From Candidatus Manganitrophus sp. (GTDB taxonomy: Bacteria > Nitrospirota > Nitrospiria > SBBL01 > Manganitrophaceae), in assembly GCA_028865235.1 (NCBI GenBank), contig CP114561.1, forward strand, positions 1,756,001 through 1,820,000: a stretch of DNA of 64,000 nt, in the 5' to 3' direction. Shown here one piece after another: positions 1 to 9,229 of the stretch. Positions within the stretch are counted from its first letter, which is position 1, and each line of letters starts with the position of its first letter. A program made the translations under genes and the position numbers. The notes beneath the pieces were generated by a model. It was given only the letters and a program-made list of their open reading frames with translations. It had not been told where the DNA came from and made no database searches.

Positions 1-168
1 ACCAAGTATTGCCCGTAACGAGGGTTTGATGAGGTGGCATGAACCGACCCGGTAATGCGTATTCATCGACGCCCGGCTTATCTTTACCCGTTATTTAAAA
101 CACTCCTCCTCGCGGGCTTCGTTAAAGAGCGACCAACCGGGTTGAACGTGTGAGGGGGTGTTTTGCTC

Positions 169-1650
169 ATGTCGAAAAATCGAACCGAGGCGGCCCTTCG
201 CGCATTGGGCAACCACTACCGGCTCCTTGTTCAGAATTCTCCCGATGTTATCTTGATGGTCGATCGTCACGGCACAATTTTATTTATCAATCGTACCTTT
301 CCGCAACATACGGTTGAAAGTGTCATCGGAACGGACGCCACCCGCTGTCTTACGCTGAAGGATGGCACACGCTTTAAGACACTGTTGAAAAAGATGTTCG
401 ATGCCGGAGAACCCCTGCAGTTGGAATTGGAATCGATCAGTTCCAAACGTTGGCTGGTCCGGATCTTCCCGATCCAGCACGACGAAGATCTCGAATCGGC
501 CCTGGTCATCGCTACCAACATCACAGAGCAGAAGGGGACGGAACGGGCCCTTCTGGAAAGCAACGATCTGAACCGCCGGATCATCGAGGCTGTCCCGGCT
601 GGAATCGTTCAGGTAGCGACCGATGGCGCCATTCGCATGGCCAATGGACATGCGCAGCGGATTTTGGGCCTCCGGCTTGATGAGCTGACGAAATTATATG
701 TCGCCGATTTCGACACAAAGACGATTTGGGAAGACGGCACCCCTTGTGAACCCAAAGACTATCCCGTATCGAAATGCCTGGCAACCGGAAAACCCCAACC
801 GGGCGTGATCCTCGGCGTCCGGCGTCGCGACGGGCAGACCTCCTGGAGCATCTTCAGCGCCATTCCGATGAGAGACCCGAAGAGCGGAACGTTGTCCGGC
901 GCCATCGTCACTTTTATCGACATTACCGAGCAAAAGCGGACGGAAGTGGAACTGGAGAACTCGCGTCAGCAGTTGCGTGATCTTTCCACGCACCTGCAGA
1001 CGATCTTGGAGGAAGAGCGCACAAGGCTCTCTCGGGAAATTCATGATGAGCTGGGGCAGCAGCTCACCATCTTGAAAATGGATCTGGCCTGGCTGAGGAA
1101 ACAATTGCCTCGAAAAGAGAACCTTCTCCGGCAGCGGACCCAATCGATGACCAAACTGGTGGATGCCACAATCCGAGGCGTCCGAAAAATCTCCGCGGAA
1201 ATGCGGCCGGTGGTGCTGGATGACTTGGGCCTCACGGCGGCCATGGAGTGGCAGGTCGAAGAGTTTAAGAACCGGACAGGTCTGCGATGTCAATTTACCG
1301 CTCGGCCGGAGGAGATCACGCTCGATCGGGACCGCTCGACGACGGTGTTTCGCATTTTTCAGGAGACCCTCACGAATATTATTCGGCACGCCCACGCCGA
1401 TGAAATTCAGGTCCGTTTAGAGAAAATGGAAGATCACCTTTGTCTGGAGGTCCGCGACAACGGAAGAGGAATTACCGAGGGGCAGATTGCCAACTCCAAA
1501 TCGCTCGGCCTTCTTGGTATTCGGGAGCGAGCGCGGCTCTGGGGAGGAACCGTCAACATTCAGGGAGCACCGGGAAAGGGAACGACTCTTTCCGTTCGGA
1601 TTCCGCTTTACCCGCCGGGAGGGGAGGAGAAAGAACAAATCGGGAGTTAA
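169..1650 (+). CDS. PAS-PAS sensor histidine kinase, NarX/DegS-like HisKA_3 class
   Basis: This is a cytosolic sensor kinase with no membrane segment or signal peptide. Two PAS-like domains lie at about residues 20-125 and 140-265, each closing with the usual 'ITEQK' linker. A HisKA_3 dimerisation domain follows, with the phospho-acceptor His in 'REIHDELGQQ' near residue 292. A C-terminal HATPase domain has 'VRDNGRGI' and 'LGLLGIRERA' ATP-lid motifs. The family phosphorylates LuxR/NarL-type regulators, but none is encoded here, so the partner lies elsewhere. ATG at 169 was preferred to TTG at 163 because the G-rich ribosome site just upstream is better spaced from it. The ligand is unknown. 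Confidence 0.9.
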   Translation: MSKNRTEAALRALGNHYRLLVQNSPDVILMVDRHGTILFINRTFPQHTVESVIGTDATRCLTLKDGTRFKTLLKKMFDAGEPLQLELESISSKRWLVRIFPIQHDEDLESALVIATNITEQKGTERALLESNDLNRRIIEAVPAGIVQVATDGAIRMANGHAQRILGLRLDELTKLYVADFDTKTIWEDGTPCEPKDYPVSKCLATGKPQPGVILGVRRRDGQTSWSIFSAIPMRDPKSGTLSGAIVTFIDITEQKRTEVELENSRQQLRDLSTHLQTILEEERTRLSREIHDELGQQLTILKMDLAWLRKQLPRKENLLRQRTQSMTKLVDATIRGVRKISAEMRPVVLDDLGLTAAMEWQVEEFKNRTGLRCQFTARPEEITLDRDRSTTVFRIFQETLTNIIRHAHADEIQVRLEKMEDHLCLEVRDNGRGITEGQIANSKSLGLLGIRERARLWGGTVNIQGAPGKGTTLSVRIPLYPPGGEEKEQIGS

Positions 1651-1750
1651 GGAATGGCCTCTTTTCGGGGGTTACTCCAGCTAAGATTAAAAAAATTAAT
1701 TGCTTGGAACAGGCTTCTGACGAGAACTTTTTCTCTAAGTCTTGAAAAAC

Positions 1751-1769
1751 TGGAGAGGGAAACGGGATT
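1751..1769. repeat. Partial duplicate of the tRNA-Gly 3' end
   Basis: These 19 bases match the last 19 bases of the tRNA-Gly gene at 1924-1942, CCA included, with one mismatch and in the same orientation. The copy is about 155 bp downstream of the tRNA on its own strand. Such 3'-end copies are what integrases leave as attachment sites, but no integrase or element gene lies between the two copies. The intervening sequence has no convincing gene. It could equally be a decayed second tRNA. Confidence 0.4.
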
Positions 1770-1923
1770 GGCTCCCATGGTACGGAAGCGCGTCGGAGGG
1801 AGGCTTCGCTCTATTAAAATGTGATCCCTCGGCCTTGCCGTGGAATCAGGCGCCGTGAACCCGCAGAGGGTCGCGGGATGGCATCGGAGGGTATAAGTTG
1901 TAACTACTTGTGAAGAATAAATT

Positions 1924-1998
1924 TGGAGCGGGAAACGGGATTTGAACCCGCGACCCTCGCCTTGGCAAGGCGATGCTCTACCGCTGAGCTATTCCCGC
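1924..1998 (-). tRNA. tRNA-Gly (anticodon GCC)
   Basis: The reverse strand folds as a full cloverleaf. The 7-bp acceptor stem is GCGGGAA with TTCCCGC, the D-arm contains AGCTCAGCGGTAGAGC, and the anticodon stem is TCGCC/GGCGA around loop TTGCCAA, giving anticodon GCC. The T-arm is CGCGGGTTCAAATCCCG. The discriminator is T and the CCA tail is encoded. It is the only RNA gene found in the window. Confidence 0.96.
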
Positions 1999-2099
1999 AT
2001 AGGAGGTCAAAATGCTTGGAAATATTATCGCAGAGAGGGGGGGCTGTCAACAGATCAATTAGGAATGCTGGAATGTAGAATTTGATTCGCTCATTCCTA

Positions 2100-2138
2100 A
2101 GCGAAAGGGAGTGGGAAAAACGTCCCACTCCCTTCGCT
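2100..2138 (-). terminator. Hairpin terminator after the FG-GAP lipoprotein gene
   Basis: An inverted repeat of about 16 bp (arms 2101-2116 and 2123-2137, 6-nt loop) sits directly against the stop codon of the gene at 2139. No long U-run follows on the minus strand, so it may be an mRNA 3'-end stabiliser as much as an intrinsic terminator. Confidence 0.55.
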
Positions 2139-3797
2139 CTAGCTCGTTGCGTCGCCGTTTCGGAGAAAATTACCGCGGCCGGTCGGCCAGAGAACCAAAT
2201 TGGTGCCGGAGCCGGGGAGATCATAAATTAAGATTCCGCCCGCGGGGGTATTGTCTTTCAGGTTCACGATCACCTCCAACTCCCCGTTGCGGTAGAGATC
2301 GGCCACGGTCGGCGCCGCCATCGCCCCCCGCCCCGGGAGCGGCACCTGGGCCAACTTTGCGCCGAGGCGGTTCAAAACAATCAACGCCCCTTTTCCGGCC
2401 GTCGTTTCATATGTCGTAAACAGAATTTCCGGAAGGCCGTCCTTGTTGAGATCAGCCACGACCGGCTCCGAGGCAAACCGGGCGCCGTTGGCCGCAAAAG
2501 AGAACTTCCAAAAGAGCTTCCCGTCGGAGCGAACGGCGTACATATTTCCGTCGTACGACGGAAAGAGGATCTCCTTTTTCCCATCCCGGTCGAGATCGAC
2601 CACCGCGGGAGCCGGAGTCACATCGACGATATTCGCTCCAGGGTCCCCATAAACCAGCGGCCCGCCGGTGTCGAAGGGCCACTCGAAACCGGGCGCGCGC
2701 GTGGCGTCGGCCTGAAAGACGAAAAGGGAATTCCCCCGATTGACGGTGTTTCCGGCGAGCTCATGGTCTCCCACCAGGATCAGCTCTCTTTTTCCATCGC
2801 CGTTGATGTCGGCGACGACCGGGGGAGAGTCGGTAAACTCGCTCCGATCGGTCCCGTTCAATCCCCATCCTTGGACCGCCAACTGCGGATTGTGAAACGC
2901 CGGAACGCCCGGAAAATAGCGGCGCTTAAAGTGCGGCGCGGTTGGGAAAGGAACGCCGTTCATGTGAAAGACACCGGCATAGGCGTTATCGTAGCCGATC
3001 AGCATGTCGTTCTTTCCATCCCCATTCAAATCGGCGATCCCGACATTCTGATTGTAAGTGCCCGCTTCGAAGCAGGTCACTTTCGGAGTGCAGCCGGTGG
3101 CGCTGGAGAGCTGCGGCCAACCCGGCTGGATCGCTCCCGACGAATTGAGTAAAAACGCGATCGGCTTCACGAGCGTCCGCGAGGCGAGGAGCCCTAACTT
3201 TCGGTCGCTGCCGATCTGGCCGGCGGCGATCGACCTGATTTCAGTGTTCCCTCCCAAAACCTTCGGCCATCCCGCTTTGGGTTGTCCGTTCCACTGCCAG
3301 ACGGAGATTCGCTCCTGATGGCTGCCGACCGCCACTTCCAGTCGTCCATCCGCATCGAGATCGGCGACGACCGGCGGCGCCCAGATCCGTCCACTGGTGG
3401 CGGCGACAGCCTTCCAGTAAAGGGTCCCGTCCGAATGCCACACATAAACGGTTCGATCTCTCGCCGCAATAATCTCCGGATACCCGTCTTTGTCTAAATC
3501 GGCCACCGCGGGAGAGCCCATCCACCCTTCGAATCCGCCGCTCAACGTCTGGTGAAGTCGCGGCGCCTGCACAGGGAAAATGAGAGATGCGGCCTGTTGC
3601 GCGGTGATGGAATCTTGATCAGCCGGTTGGGTGGCCGGAATGGAGTCTTGATCGGTCGGCTCGCTCGGTGTCGCGCCGCCGTCTGCGATCCGATCCGGGG
3701 TGGATGGGAGAGAGGAGTCGGAACAGGCGGCCAGGGAAAAAGACAATGAAAAAAGCAGACCGATAAAAGTCCTTCTGACGAAATTGCAGGAAAACAT
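2139..3797 (-). CDS. FG-GAP/VCBS repeat lipoprotein (seven-bladed propeller type)
   Basis: A predicted envelope lipoprotein of 552 residues. A short signal peptide ends in the lipobox 'SLAAC'. A Ser/Thr/Pro/Gln-rich linker follows, then about seven blades carrying the integrin-like calcium loop D-x-(D/N)-x-D-G, for example 'VADLDKDGYPEI', 'VADLDADGRLEV', 'IADLNGDGKNDM', 'VADINGDGKREL' and 'VDLDRDGKKEI'. Such propellers bind ligands or partner proteins at the cell surface; the substrate cannot be told. ATG at 3797 was chosen because AAGGAGG precedes it by 8 nt. A paralogue of the same architecture lies directly upstream on the same strand, pointing to tandem duplication. Confidence 0.85.
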   Translation of the reverse strand: MFSCNFVRRTFIGLLFSLSFSLAACSDSSLPSTPDRIADGGATPSEPTDQDSIPATQPADQDSITAQQAASLIFPVQAPRLHQTLSGGFEGWMGSPAVADLDKDGYPEIIAARDRTVYVWHSDGTLYWKAVAATSGRIWAPPVVADLDADGRLEVAVGSHQERISVWQWNGQPKAGWPKVLGGNTEIRSIAAGQIGSDRKLGLLASRTLVKPIAFLLNSSGAIQPGWPQLSSATGCTPKVTCFEAGTYNQNVGIADLNGDGKNDMLIGYDNAYAGVFHMNGVPFPTAPHFKRRYFPGVPAFHNPQLAVQGWGLNGTDRSEFTDSPPVVADINGDGKRELILVGDHELAGNTVNRGNSLFVFQADATRAPGFEWPFDTGGPLVYGDPGANIVDVTPAPAVVDLDRDGKKEILFPSYDGNMYAVRSDGKLFWKFSFAANGARFASEPVVADLNKDGLPEILFTTYETTAGKGALIVLNRLGAKLAQVPLPGRGAMAAPTVADLYRNGELEVIVNLKDNTPAGGILIYDLPGSGTNLVLWPTGRGNFLRNGDATS

Positions 3798-3925
3798 CAA
3801 ACAAACCTCCTTGAAAGAGACAGACACAAAGTGCTCATTGTACTCTTTTCAAACGAAAAGGATAGTCTTCCGAGACATGCCTGTCTTGACTTTAAAGAGG
3901 GAGTATGATTCGGCGAAAAGGGATG

Positions 3926-5658
3926 TCAGTGACTTGCATCACCATTCCGAAGAAGATTACCGCGACCGGTCGGCCAAGGGATAAGGTTGGTTTTCGATCC
4001 GGGCAGAGCATAGACCTGCACGCCGCCTTGGGAGGAAGTATCTTTGAGGTTGATGATCACTTCCAACTCCCCATCACCGTCCACGTCTGCCAGCGTCGGC
4101 GCGGCCATCGATCCCCGTCCCGGCAAGGAGACGCTGGCCAGTTGAGTTCCTGAATGACTCAGAACCAACAGTGTCCCCTTCTCCGCCTGCGTCTCATAAG
4201 TTGAGAAGAGAATCTCCGGAACGCCGTCATTGTTCAGGTCGGCCACAACCGGCTCGGTCGCAAACCGCGTTCCCAAACCTGCAAAGGAGAATTGCCAGAA
4301 GAGTGATCCGTCCGGATGGACCGCATAGAGCATGCCGTCGTACGCGGGGAAGAGGATCTCTTTCTTCCCATCCCCGTCGAGGTCGGCGACAGCAGGCGCG
4401 GGGGTAACATCGACGATGTTCGTCCCGGCCGGATCGTCGGTGACCAGGGGGGATGGTGGTCTCTCGTCTCAAACGGCCGCTCAAAGCCGGGAAAGCGCGT
4501 GGCGTTGGGACGAAAGACGAAAAGGGTGTTTCCCAAAATCGTGGTGATCCCGGCCCGTTCATGATCCCCTACCAGGATTAGCTCGTGGACGCCGTCGCCG
4601 TCGAGGTCGGCGACCACCGGCGGGGAGTCGGTAAACTCGCTTCGGTCTTCTCCATCCGGCCCGAATCCCTGGATCGCCAGCGCCGGATCATGAAAGGCCG
4701 GGACCCCTGGGAAGAAGGGTCGATTGAGGAAAGGGGTGCTAAACGGGAGGCCATTGAGATGGAAGAGACCGACATAGGCGTTGTCGTAGCCGATGATCGC
4801 GTCGGTTTTTCCGTCGCCGTCGAGATCGGCCAGTCCGACGTTCTGATTATAGGTCCCCGCCTCAAAACAGTTCGCATCCGGGGCCGGAAGAAGGACGCAC
4901 CCTCCCGACGCAGAGAGCTGCGGCCAGCCGGGGAGAACCGTCCCTTGGGAATCGAACAGAAACGCTACAGGGACCTTCGTCGTTCGGGTTCTCGACACCA
5001 GAAGCCCCCGCTGGCCGTTGCCGAGAGAGCCGGCCGCCAGCGACCGGATCTCTCGATCGGCAGAACCCGCCTCTCCTCCAACAATCTTCGGCCAACCGGC
5101 TTTGAGCTTCCCGTCCCAGTTCCAAACCGAGACGGTCTCCTTGTGGCTGCCGGCTGCAATTTCAAGCTTGCCGTCGCCGTCGAGATCGGCCACCACCGGC
5201 GGTCCCCAGATTCGGCCGCTGATCGTCGCAGGGCTCGTCTCCGCCGAAAAACCGTAGGCCGATTTCCAAAAGAGGGTTCCATCGGCATGCCAGACGAAAA
5301 GAAAACCGCCGCGCGGCGCGATGATCTCCATCCGACCGTCGCCGTCGAGATCGGCCGCCGCGGGAGAGCCGAGCCAGCCTTCGCCGCCGCCCGCCAGCGT
5401 CTGCTTTAGCTGTGGCGTTTGGACTTGAGCCGGAGGAGGAGCAGCGCCGGCCGGCGGCGCCCCCGCGGCGGGAGCGGTTTCGGCCGAGCGAGGAGTCGAA
5501 CTCGAACAACCCTCAAGGAAAAGAAACGCCAGGAAAACCGGGAGGAAAAACCAAAATCGGGAACGAACCTGCAAAACCAAAAACGAATTCCTATTACAAG
5601 CAAGTGAAAACCGGATGAAGCTATTTCTATTCCGTGAAGAGCGGGCCCTTCTGTCCAT
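3926..5658 (-). CDS. FG-GAP/VCBS repeat lipoprotein, second copy (frameshifted)
   Basis: A tandem paralogue of the gene at 2139-3797, with the same blade order and the same ending 'PTGRGNLLRNGDASH'. A hydrophobic segment ends in the lipobox 'LFLEGC'; an Ala/Pro-rich linker and Asp-rich calcium-loop blades follow. The reading frame breaks at a run of six G (4447-4452). A seventh G restores one 577-residue protein whose sequence matches the paralogue across the break, so the lesion is probably a sequencing error. ATG at 5658 gives an unusually long N-terminus with no ribosome site. TTG at 5580, preceded by AGGA, gives a normal lipoprotein signal and may be the real start. Confidence 0.75.
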
Positions 5659-5716
5659 CTAAAAACGAGAGAGACTTAGACCGGACTTTTAGTCATCTTG
5701 GGTCCTTCGCGGGAAA

Positions 5717-6405
5717 CTAGAAAATCTCGCGGCTGAGGTCGGCCTGCTTCAGGATGATGATCTCTTTTCCCTCGGTCCGGATCGATCCGGCGCGCTCGAA
5801 CTCTTTCAGAACCCGAATGAAGGTCTCGCGCGTGACGCCGGCCATCGCCGCCAACTGCTGCCTGGTGAGCGCCAGCCGCACCCGGATTCCCTCTCGCTTC
5901 CCTCCCATTCCCCTTCGGGGATCAGGTCGAGGAGGACCCGGCTCACCTTGCCGTGGGCATCCGAGAGGATGGCGGAGCTGATCCGCTCGTTCGCTTTCCG
6001 GAGCCGGCGGCTCATCGTGGCGAGCATCTTCAGCGACCACTGGGGATGACTCTGAATGAACCGAAGAAACGAGTCGCGGTCGAGGGTGGAGGCGTAGCTC
6101 TTCTCCAAGGCGGTCACTGTCGCGGAGCGGGGATATCCATCCAGCACCGCCATCTCTCCGAAAATCTCCCCCGGCTGCAAGACCCGAAGAATCACCTCCC
6201 GCCCGTGCCGGTCGGTCAAGGTGACCTTGACCCGCCCCGACCGTAAGATAAAAAGGGTGTTCCCCGGATCGTTCGTCCGGAAGAGAACCTCATTTTTCCG
6301 ATAACTCGCCTCCCTGAGCAAAGGGGCCAACTTCGCGAGCTCCTCCGCAGAGAGATCCTGAAAAAAAGGAACATGCCGCAGCACGAGCTGCCGATCATCC
6401 GTCAT
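5717..6405 (-). CDS. Crp/Fnr-family transcriptional regulator (frameshifted)
   Basis: Residues about 1-120 form a cyclic-nucleotide-binding-type beta-roll ('GNTLFILRSGRVKVTL', 'LQPGEIFGEMAVLDGYPRSA'). A long dimer helix follows, then a C-terminal HTH_Crp ('LTRQQLAAMAGVTRETFIRV'). The Arg-Ser-Ala phosphate cassette is present, but there is no Cys cluster for an FNR-type iron-sulfur centre. The frame breaks in a C-run at 5901-5903; one more base gives a continuous 229-residue protein of normal family length. ATG at 6405 has GGAG 9 nt upstream. It is transcribed divergently from hisS. Its targets are unknown. Confidence 0.83.
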
Positions 6406-6451
6406 ACGTCGACACTCCGGGTAAAACATGGAAGGAAAAATGCCGAAGCGT

Positions 6452-6480
6452 AGTATAACGCTCCTTTCGAGAGGAGGCAA
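6452..6480 (-). promoter_or_regulatory. Sigma-70 promoter of the Crp/Fnr-family gene
   Basis: On the minus strand the -35 box TTGCCT and the -10 box TATACT are separated by exactly 17 bp. The predicted transcript starts about 40 nt before ATG 6405. It faces away from the hisS promoter about 40 bp further on. Confidence 0.7.
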
Positions 6481-6521
6481 GGGAAATTACAATTATGAAT
6501 GGTCCAACTCCGCGCTTCTCC

Positions 6522-6550
6522 TTGACTTCAAAAGGCCTCAACGTTATAGT
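6522..6550 (+). promoter_or_regulatory. Sigma-70 promoter of hisS
   Basis: The boxes are TTGACT and TATAGT with a 17-bp spacer, each close to consensus, ending 26 bp before the hisS ATG. Confidence 0.75.
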
Positions 6551-6576
6551 GTCCCTTAAGTTTTAGGGATGATGAG

Positions 6577-7833
6577 ATGGCCAAATTCGCATCGTTGAGA
6601 GGCTTCAAAGACATTCTTCCGGAGGAATCCGACCGCTGGCTCTGGGTCGAATCGACCGCGCACGAAACCTTCAACGTCTTCGGCTTCTCCCACATCCGGA
6701 CCCCTATTCTCGAAAACACCGAGCTCTTCACCCGGAGCATCGGCGAAGCCACCGACATCGTCGAAAAAGAGATGTACACGTTTGAAGATTGGGACGGAAA
6801 GAAAGTCACCCTCCGTCCCGAAGGGACCGCTTCGGTTGTCCGCGCTTATCTAGAGCATCACCTCAGCGAAAAAATTCCCCTCTCGAAGCTCTACTACATC
6901 GGCCCCATGTTCCGGCACGAGCGGCCTCAAGCGGGCCGCCTCCGCCAGTTTCACCAGATCGGCGCGGAGATCATCGGCGATATCGATCCGCGCCAGGATG
7001 TGGAGCTCCTCTCGCTGCTGACCCGCTTCTTCGAGCGGATGCAGGTGACCGACCTGACGCTGGAGATCAACTCCCTCGGCTGCCCGGTCTGCCGGCCGAC
7101 CTATCGCGCCGCATTGCAATCTTATTTCGAGAAGTATCTTCAGGATCTCTGCGAAGATTGCCGGCGGCGCTTTAAGACCAATCCGCTCCGCATCCTCGAT
7201 TGTAAAAAGGAGGCTTGCAAAGCAATCGCCCGGAACGCTCCTTCTCCTATTGACCACCTCTGCGCCGAATGCCGGGAGCACTTCAAGGCCGTTCAGGAGG
7301 GGCTCGACCAACTCGCGATCCCCTACCAAATCCAGCCGCATCTGGTGCGGGGACTCGACTACTATACCAAAACCGCCTTCGAGCTGACGACCAATAAACT
7401 CGGCGCGCAGAACGCGGTCGCCGCCGGAGGACGATACGACGGCCTGGTCGAAGCGCTTGGCGGTCCGCCGACGCCGGCGATCGGTTTCGCCATCGGGGTG
7501 GAGCGGCTGGTCCAGTTGATCGATCCGGCTTCGGTTCCCACTTCGCGCCTCCGGCTTTTTCTCGCCCCGTTGGGGAAGGCGGCCGGCGCGGCGCTTTTCC
7601 CGCTTCTTCTGGCGCTCCGGCGGAAGAATATCCGGAGCGAGATGGGGAACGACGCGATCGGCCTGAAGAGCCAGATGAAACGGGCCGACCGGTTGGGGGC
7701 GGCGTATGTCTTGATTGTCGGCGAAAACGAAATGACGCAGGGAAAAGCGATCCTGCGGAACATGTCGACCAAGGCGCAGGAGGAGATCCCATTATCGACC
7801 CTCATCGAAACGCTCTCCGCAAAACTTTCTTAA
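6577..7833 (+). CDS. hisS: Histidyl-tRNA synthetase
   Basis: A class II aminoacyl-tRNA synthetase charging tRNA-His, 418 residues, normal length. Motif 2 is 'MFRHERPQAGRLRQFHQ', the histidine-binding signature is 'LVRGLDYYTKTAFEL', and motif 3 is 'AIGFAIGVERL'. The insertion domain carries paired Cys ('CPVC', 'CEDC', 'CAEC'), as in many bacterial HisS. The C-terminal anticodon-binding domain runs from about residue 325. The start follows AGGG by 8 nt and lies just downstream of a strong promoter. A beta-helix lipoprotein gene follows on the same strand and is probably co-transcribed by position only. Confidence 0.97.
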   Translation: MAKFASLRGFKDILPEESDRWLWVESTAHETFNVFGFSHIRTPILENTELFTRSIGEATDIVEKEMYTFEDWDGKKVTLRPEGTASVVRAYLEHHLSEKIPLSKLYYIGPMFRHERPQAGRLRQFHQIGAEIIGDIDPRQDVELLSLLTRFFERMQVTDLTLEINSLGCPVCRPTYRAALQSYFEKYLQDLCEDCRRRFKTNPLRILDCKKEACKAIARNAPSPIDHLCAECREHFKAVQEGLDQLAIPYQIQPHLVRGLDYYTKTAFELTTNKLGAQNAVAAGGRYDGLVEALGGPPTPAIGFAIGVERLVQLIDPASVPTSRLRLFLAPLGKAAGAALFPLLLALRRKNIRSEMGNDAIGLKSQMKRADRLGAAYVLIVGENEMTQGKAILRNMSTKAQEEIPLSTLIETLSAKLS

Positions 7834-8794
7834 ATTTCCTGATCGTTCCTTCGCTCCTTTTTTTCCCCTTCCTTCTCACCGCCTGCCCGGACGGCGGCGG
7901 AGACCAATCGATCCGCATCCCCCGGACCTACTTCGTCGCTCCCTCTTCTCAGGGGGAAGCGACCTTCAGCCCGGCACCGCCGACGCCCCCTTTGCAACGA
8001 TTACACACGCGCTCAATGCCGCAGACGAAGGTGATACCGTTCAGGTGGCGGCGGGGACCTATCGGCCCGGCAGCAGCGGTCTTCCGACCGATCCGGGTGA
8101 AAGTTTCCCTCTCCGGATCACGGAGGGGGTCTCGCTCGTCGGGGAGCCGGCCGGCGCAGCCCAGGGGACGGTGATTCAGGGAAGCGGCGCTCACACCAGC
8201 GCGTCCGCCGGCGCTTTCCAGGCGGCGATGATCCTCACCGAGGGGGCTGCAATTTCCCGGTTGACCGTTCGAAGCGACGGAGAGGTCGGTCTGGTCGCGG
8301 AGGGGGTTAATGGAGAGATCAGCAACGTCCAGTTCACCAACAACGAAACCGGCGCGCTGCTCATTTCAAGCAACGTCTCCATCTCGAACAATACCTTCAG
8401 CGGGAATACGATCGGGATTCAATCGATGTTGGGGGATTCAAGTCGGATCGTACAGAATACGATCCAGAGCAACACAGGAGATCCGGGGATCGGCGTCCGA
8501 ATCTTGAATGCCGGTCCGGCGCTCCGCCAAAACCAGGTGACGGGCAATCCGGGAGGAGGGGTGGTGGTCGACGGACAATCAAACCCCGATCTCGGGGGCG
8601 GGGGAAGGAGCGACGGCGCGAATACTTTAAGCTGCAACGGCAGCGCTGATCTGATCAACAATGATAATAGCGCCATCTTCGCCCGGAATAACTTGTGGGA
8701 TCATCTCGATCCGGACGGGATCGACGCCGTCGACAACGGCGCCGGAATCATCGATACCACCGGCGCCGGGATCGCTGCGCTCCCTTGCGGATAG
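7818..8794 (+). CDS. Right-handed parallel beta-helix lipoprotein (frameshifted, start unresolved)
   Basis: A basic, hydrophobic leader ends in a lipobox-like 'FLLTAC' around 7890. The mature part begins with the 'PGT.DAPFATITHALNAA' pattern typical of DUF1565/pectate-lyase-like beta-helices. Stacked Asn-rich rungs follow ('VSISNNTFSGNTIGIQS', 'IVQNTIQSN'), with a C-terminal 'ARNNLWD'. A G-run at 7952-7956 is one base short; adding one G joins leader and helix. I see no good start codon with a ribosome site in the leader frame, which overlaps the hisS 3' end, so the 5' boundary is approximate. The ligand or substrate is unknown. Confidence 0.6.
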
Positions 8795-8861
8795 GATTCA
8801 TTAAAGGGATCGGGAGAGAAGAGACAAGGAGAAGTCGGGAAGAGATCGTTGAAAAGAAGAT

Positions 8862-8886
8862 CCGGTTTCGCAGAACGGAAAACCGG
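8862..8886 (-). terminator. Possible terminator after the HU-family gene
   Basis: A 7-bp stem (CCGGTTT at 8862-8868 with AAACCGG at 8880-8886) directly follows the stop codon of the HU gene, then a T-rich tract on the minus strand. The loop of 11 nt is somewhat long. Confidence 0.4.
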
Positions 8887-9171
8887 TTATCCCCGGTCGA
8901 CCAGTTCCTTCAGCTCTTTTCCGGCCTTGAAGAAAGGAACCTTCTTCTCGGGGACCGAGACCAATGCGCCGGTCTTCGGGTTTCGCCCCTCTCGCATTCT
9001 TCGGTGCCGGAGCCGGAAGCTTCCAAACCCCCGGATCTCGATCTTGTCCCCCTTGGCCAACGCCTCTTTGATGCTGTCAAAGAAAGTGTTGACCAGGATT
9101 TCCGTCTGGCGTTTGGTCAGGACGGTGTAATGTTCCGCGACTTTTTCGATCAGTTCTGCTTTGGTCATCAT
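8887..9171 (-). CDS. HU/IHF-family DNA-binding protein
   Basis: A 94-residue nucleoid protein. The N-terminal 'TKAELIEKVA' helix and the signature 'IEIRGFGSFRLRHRR' followed by the DNA arm 'GRNPKTG' are typical of IHF-beta and HU. The family bends DNA as a dimer. It is the last gene of the rpsA-sppA block, where an ihfB-like gene commonly lies next to rpsA. HU and IHF cannot be separated with certainty from sequence alone. Two adjacent ATG codons follow a run of six G; the second may be the true start. Confidence 0.92.
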   Translation of the reverse strand: MMTKAELIEKVAEHYTVLTKRQTEILVNTFFDSIKEALAKGDKIEIRGFGSFRLRHRRMREGRNPKTGALVSVPEKKVPFFKAGKELKELVDRG

Positions 9172-9229
9172 CCCCCCATGTGACTGGATTGTTCCTTGAT
9201 GGTCAGGCTCTCTGAACCGTGACGATCGA

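Noticed and set aside
4585..5409. Long plus-strand open frame opposite the second FG-GAP gene
   Set aside because: It is the antisense of Asp/Gly-rich repeats in a GC-rich gene; low-complexity product, no ribosome site, no family resemblance.
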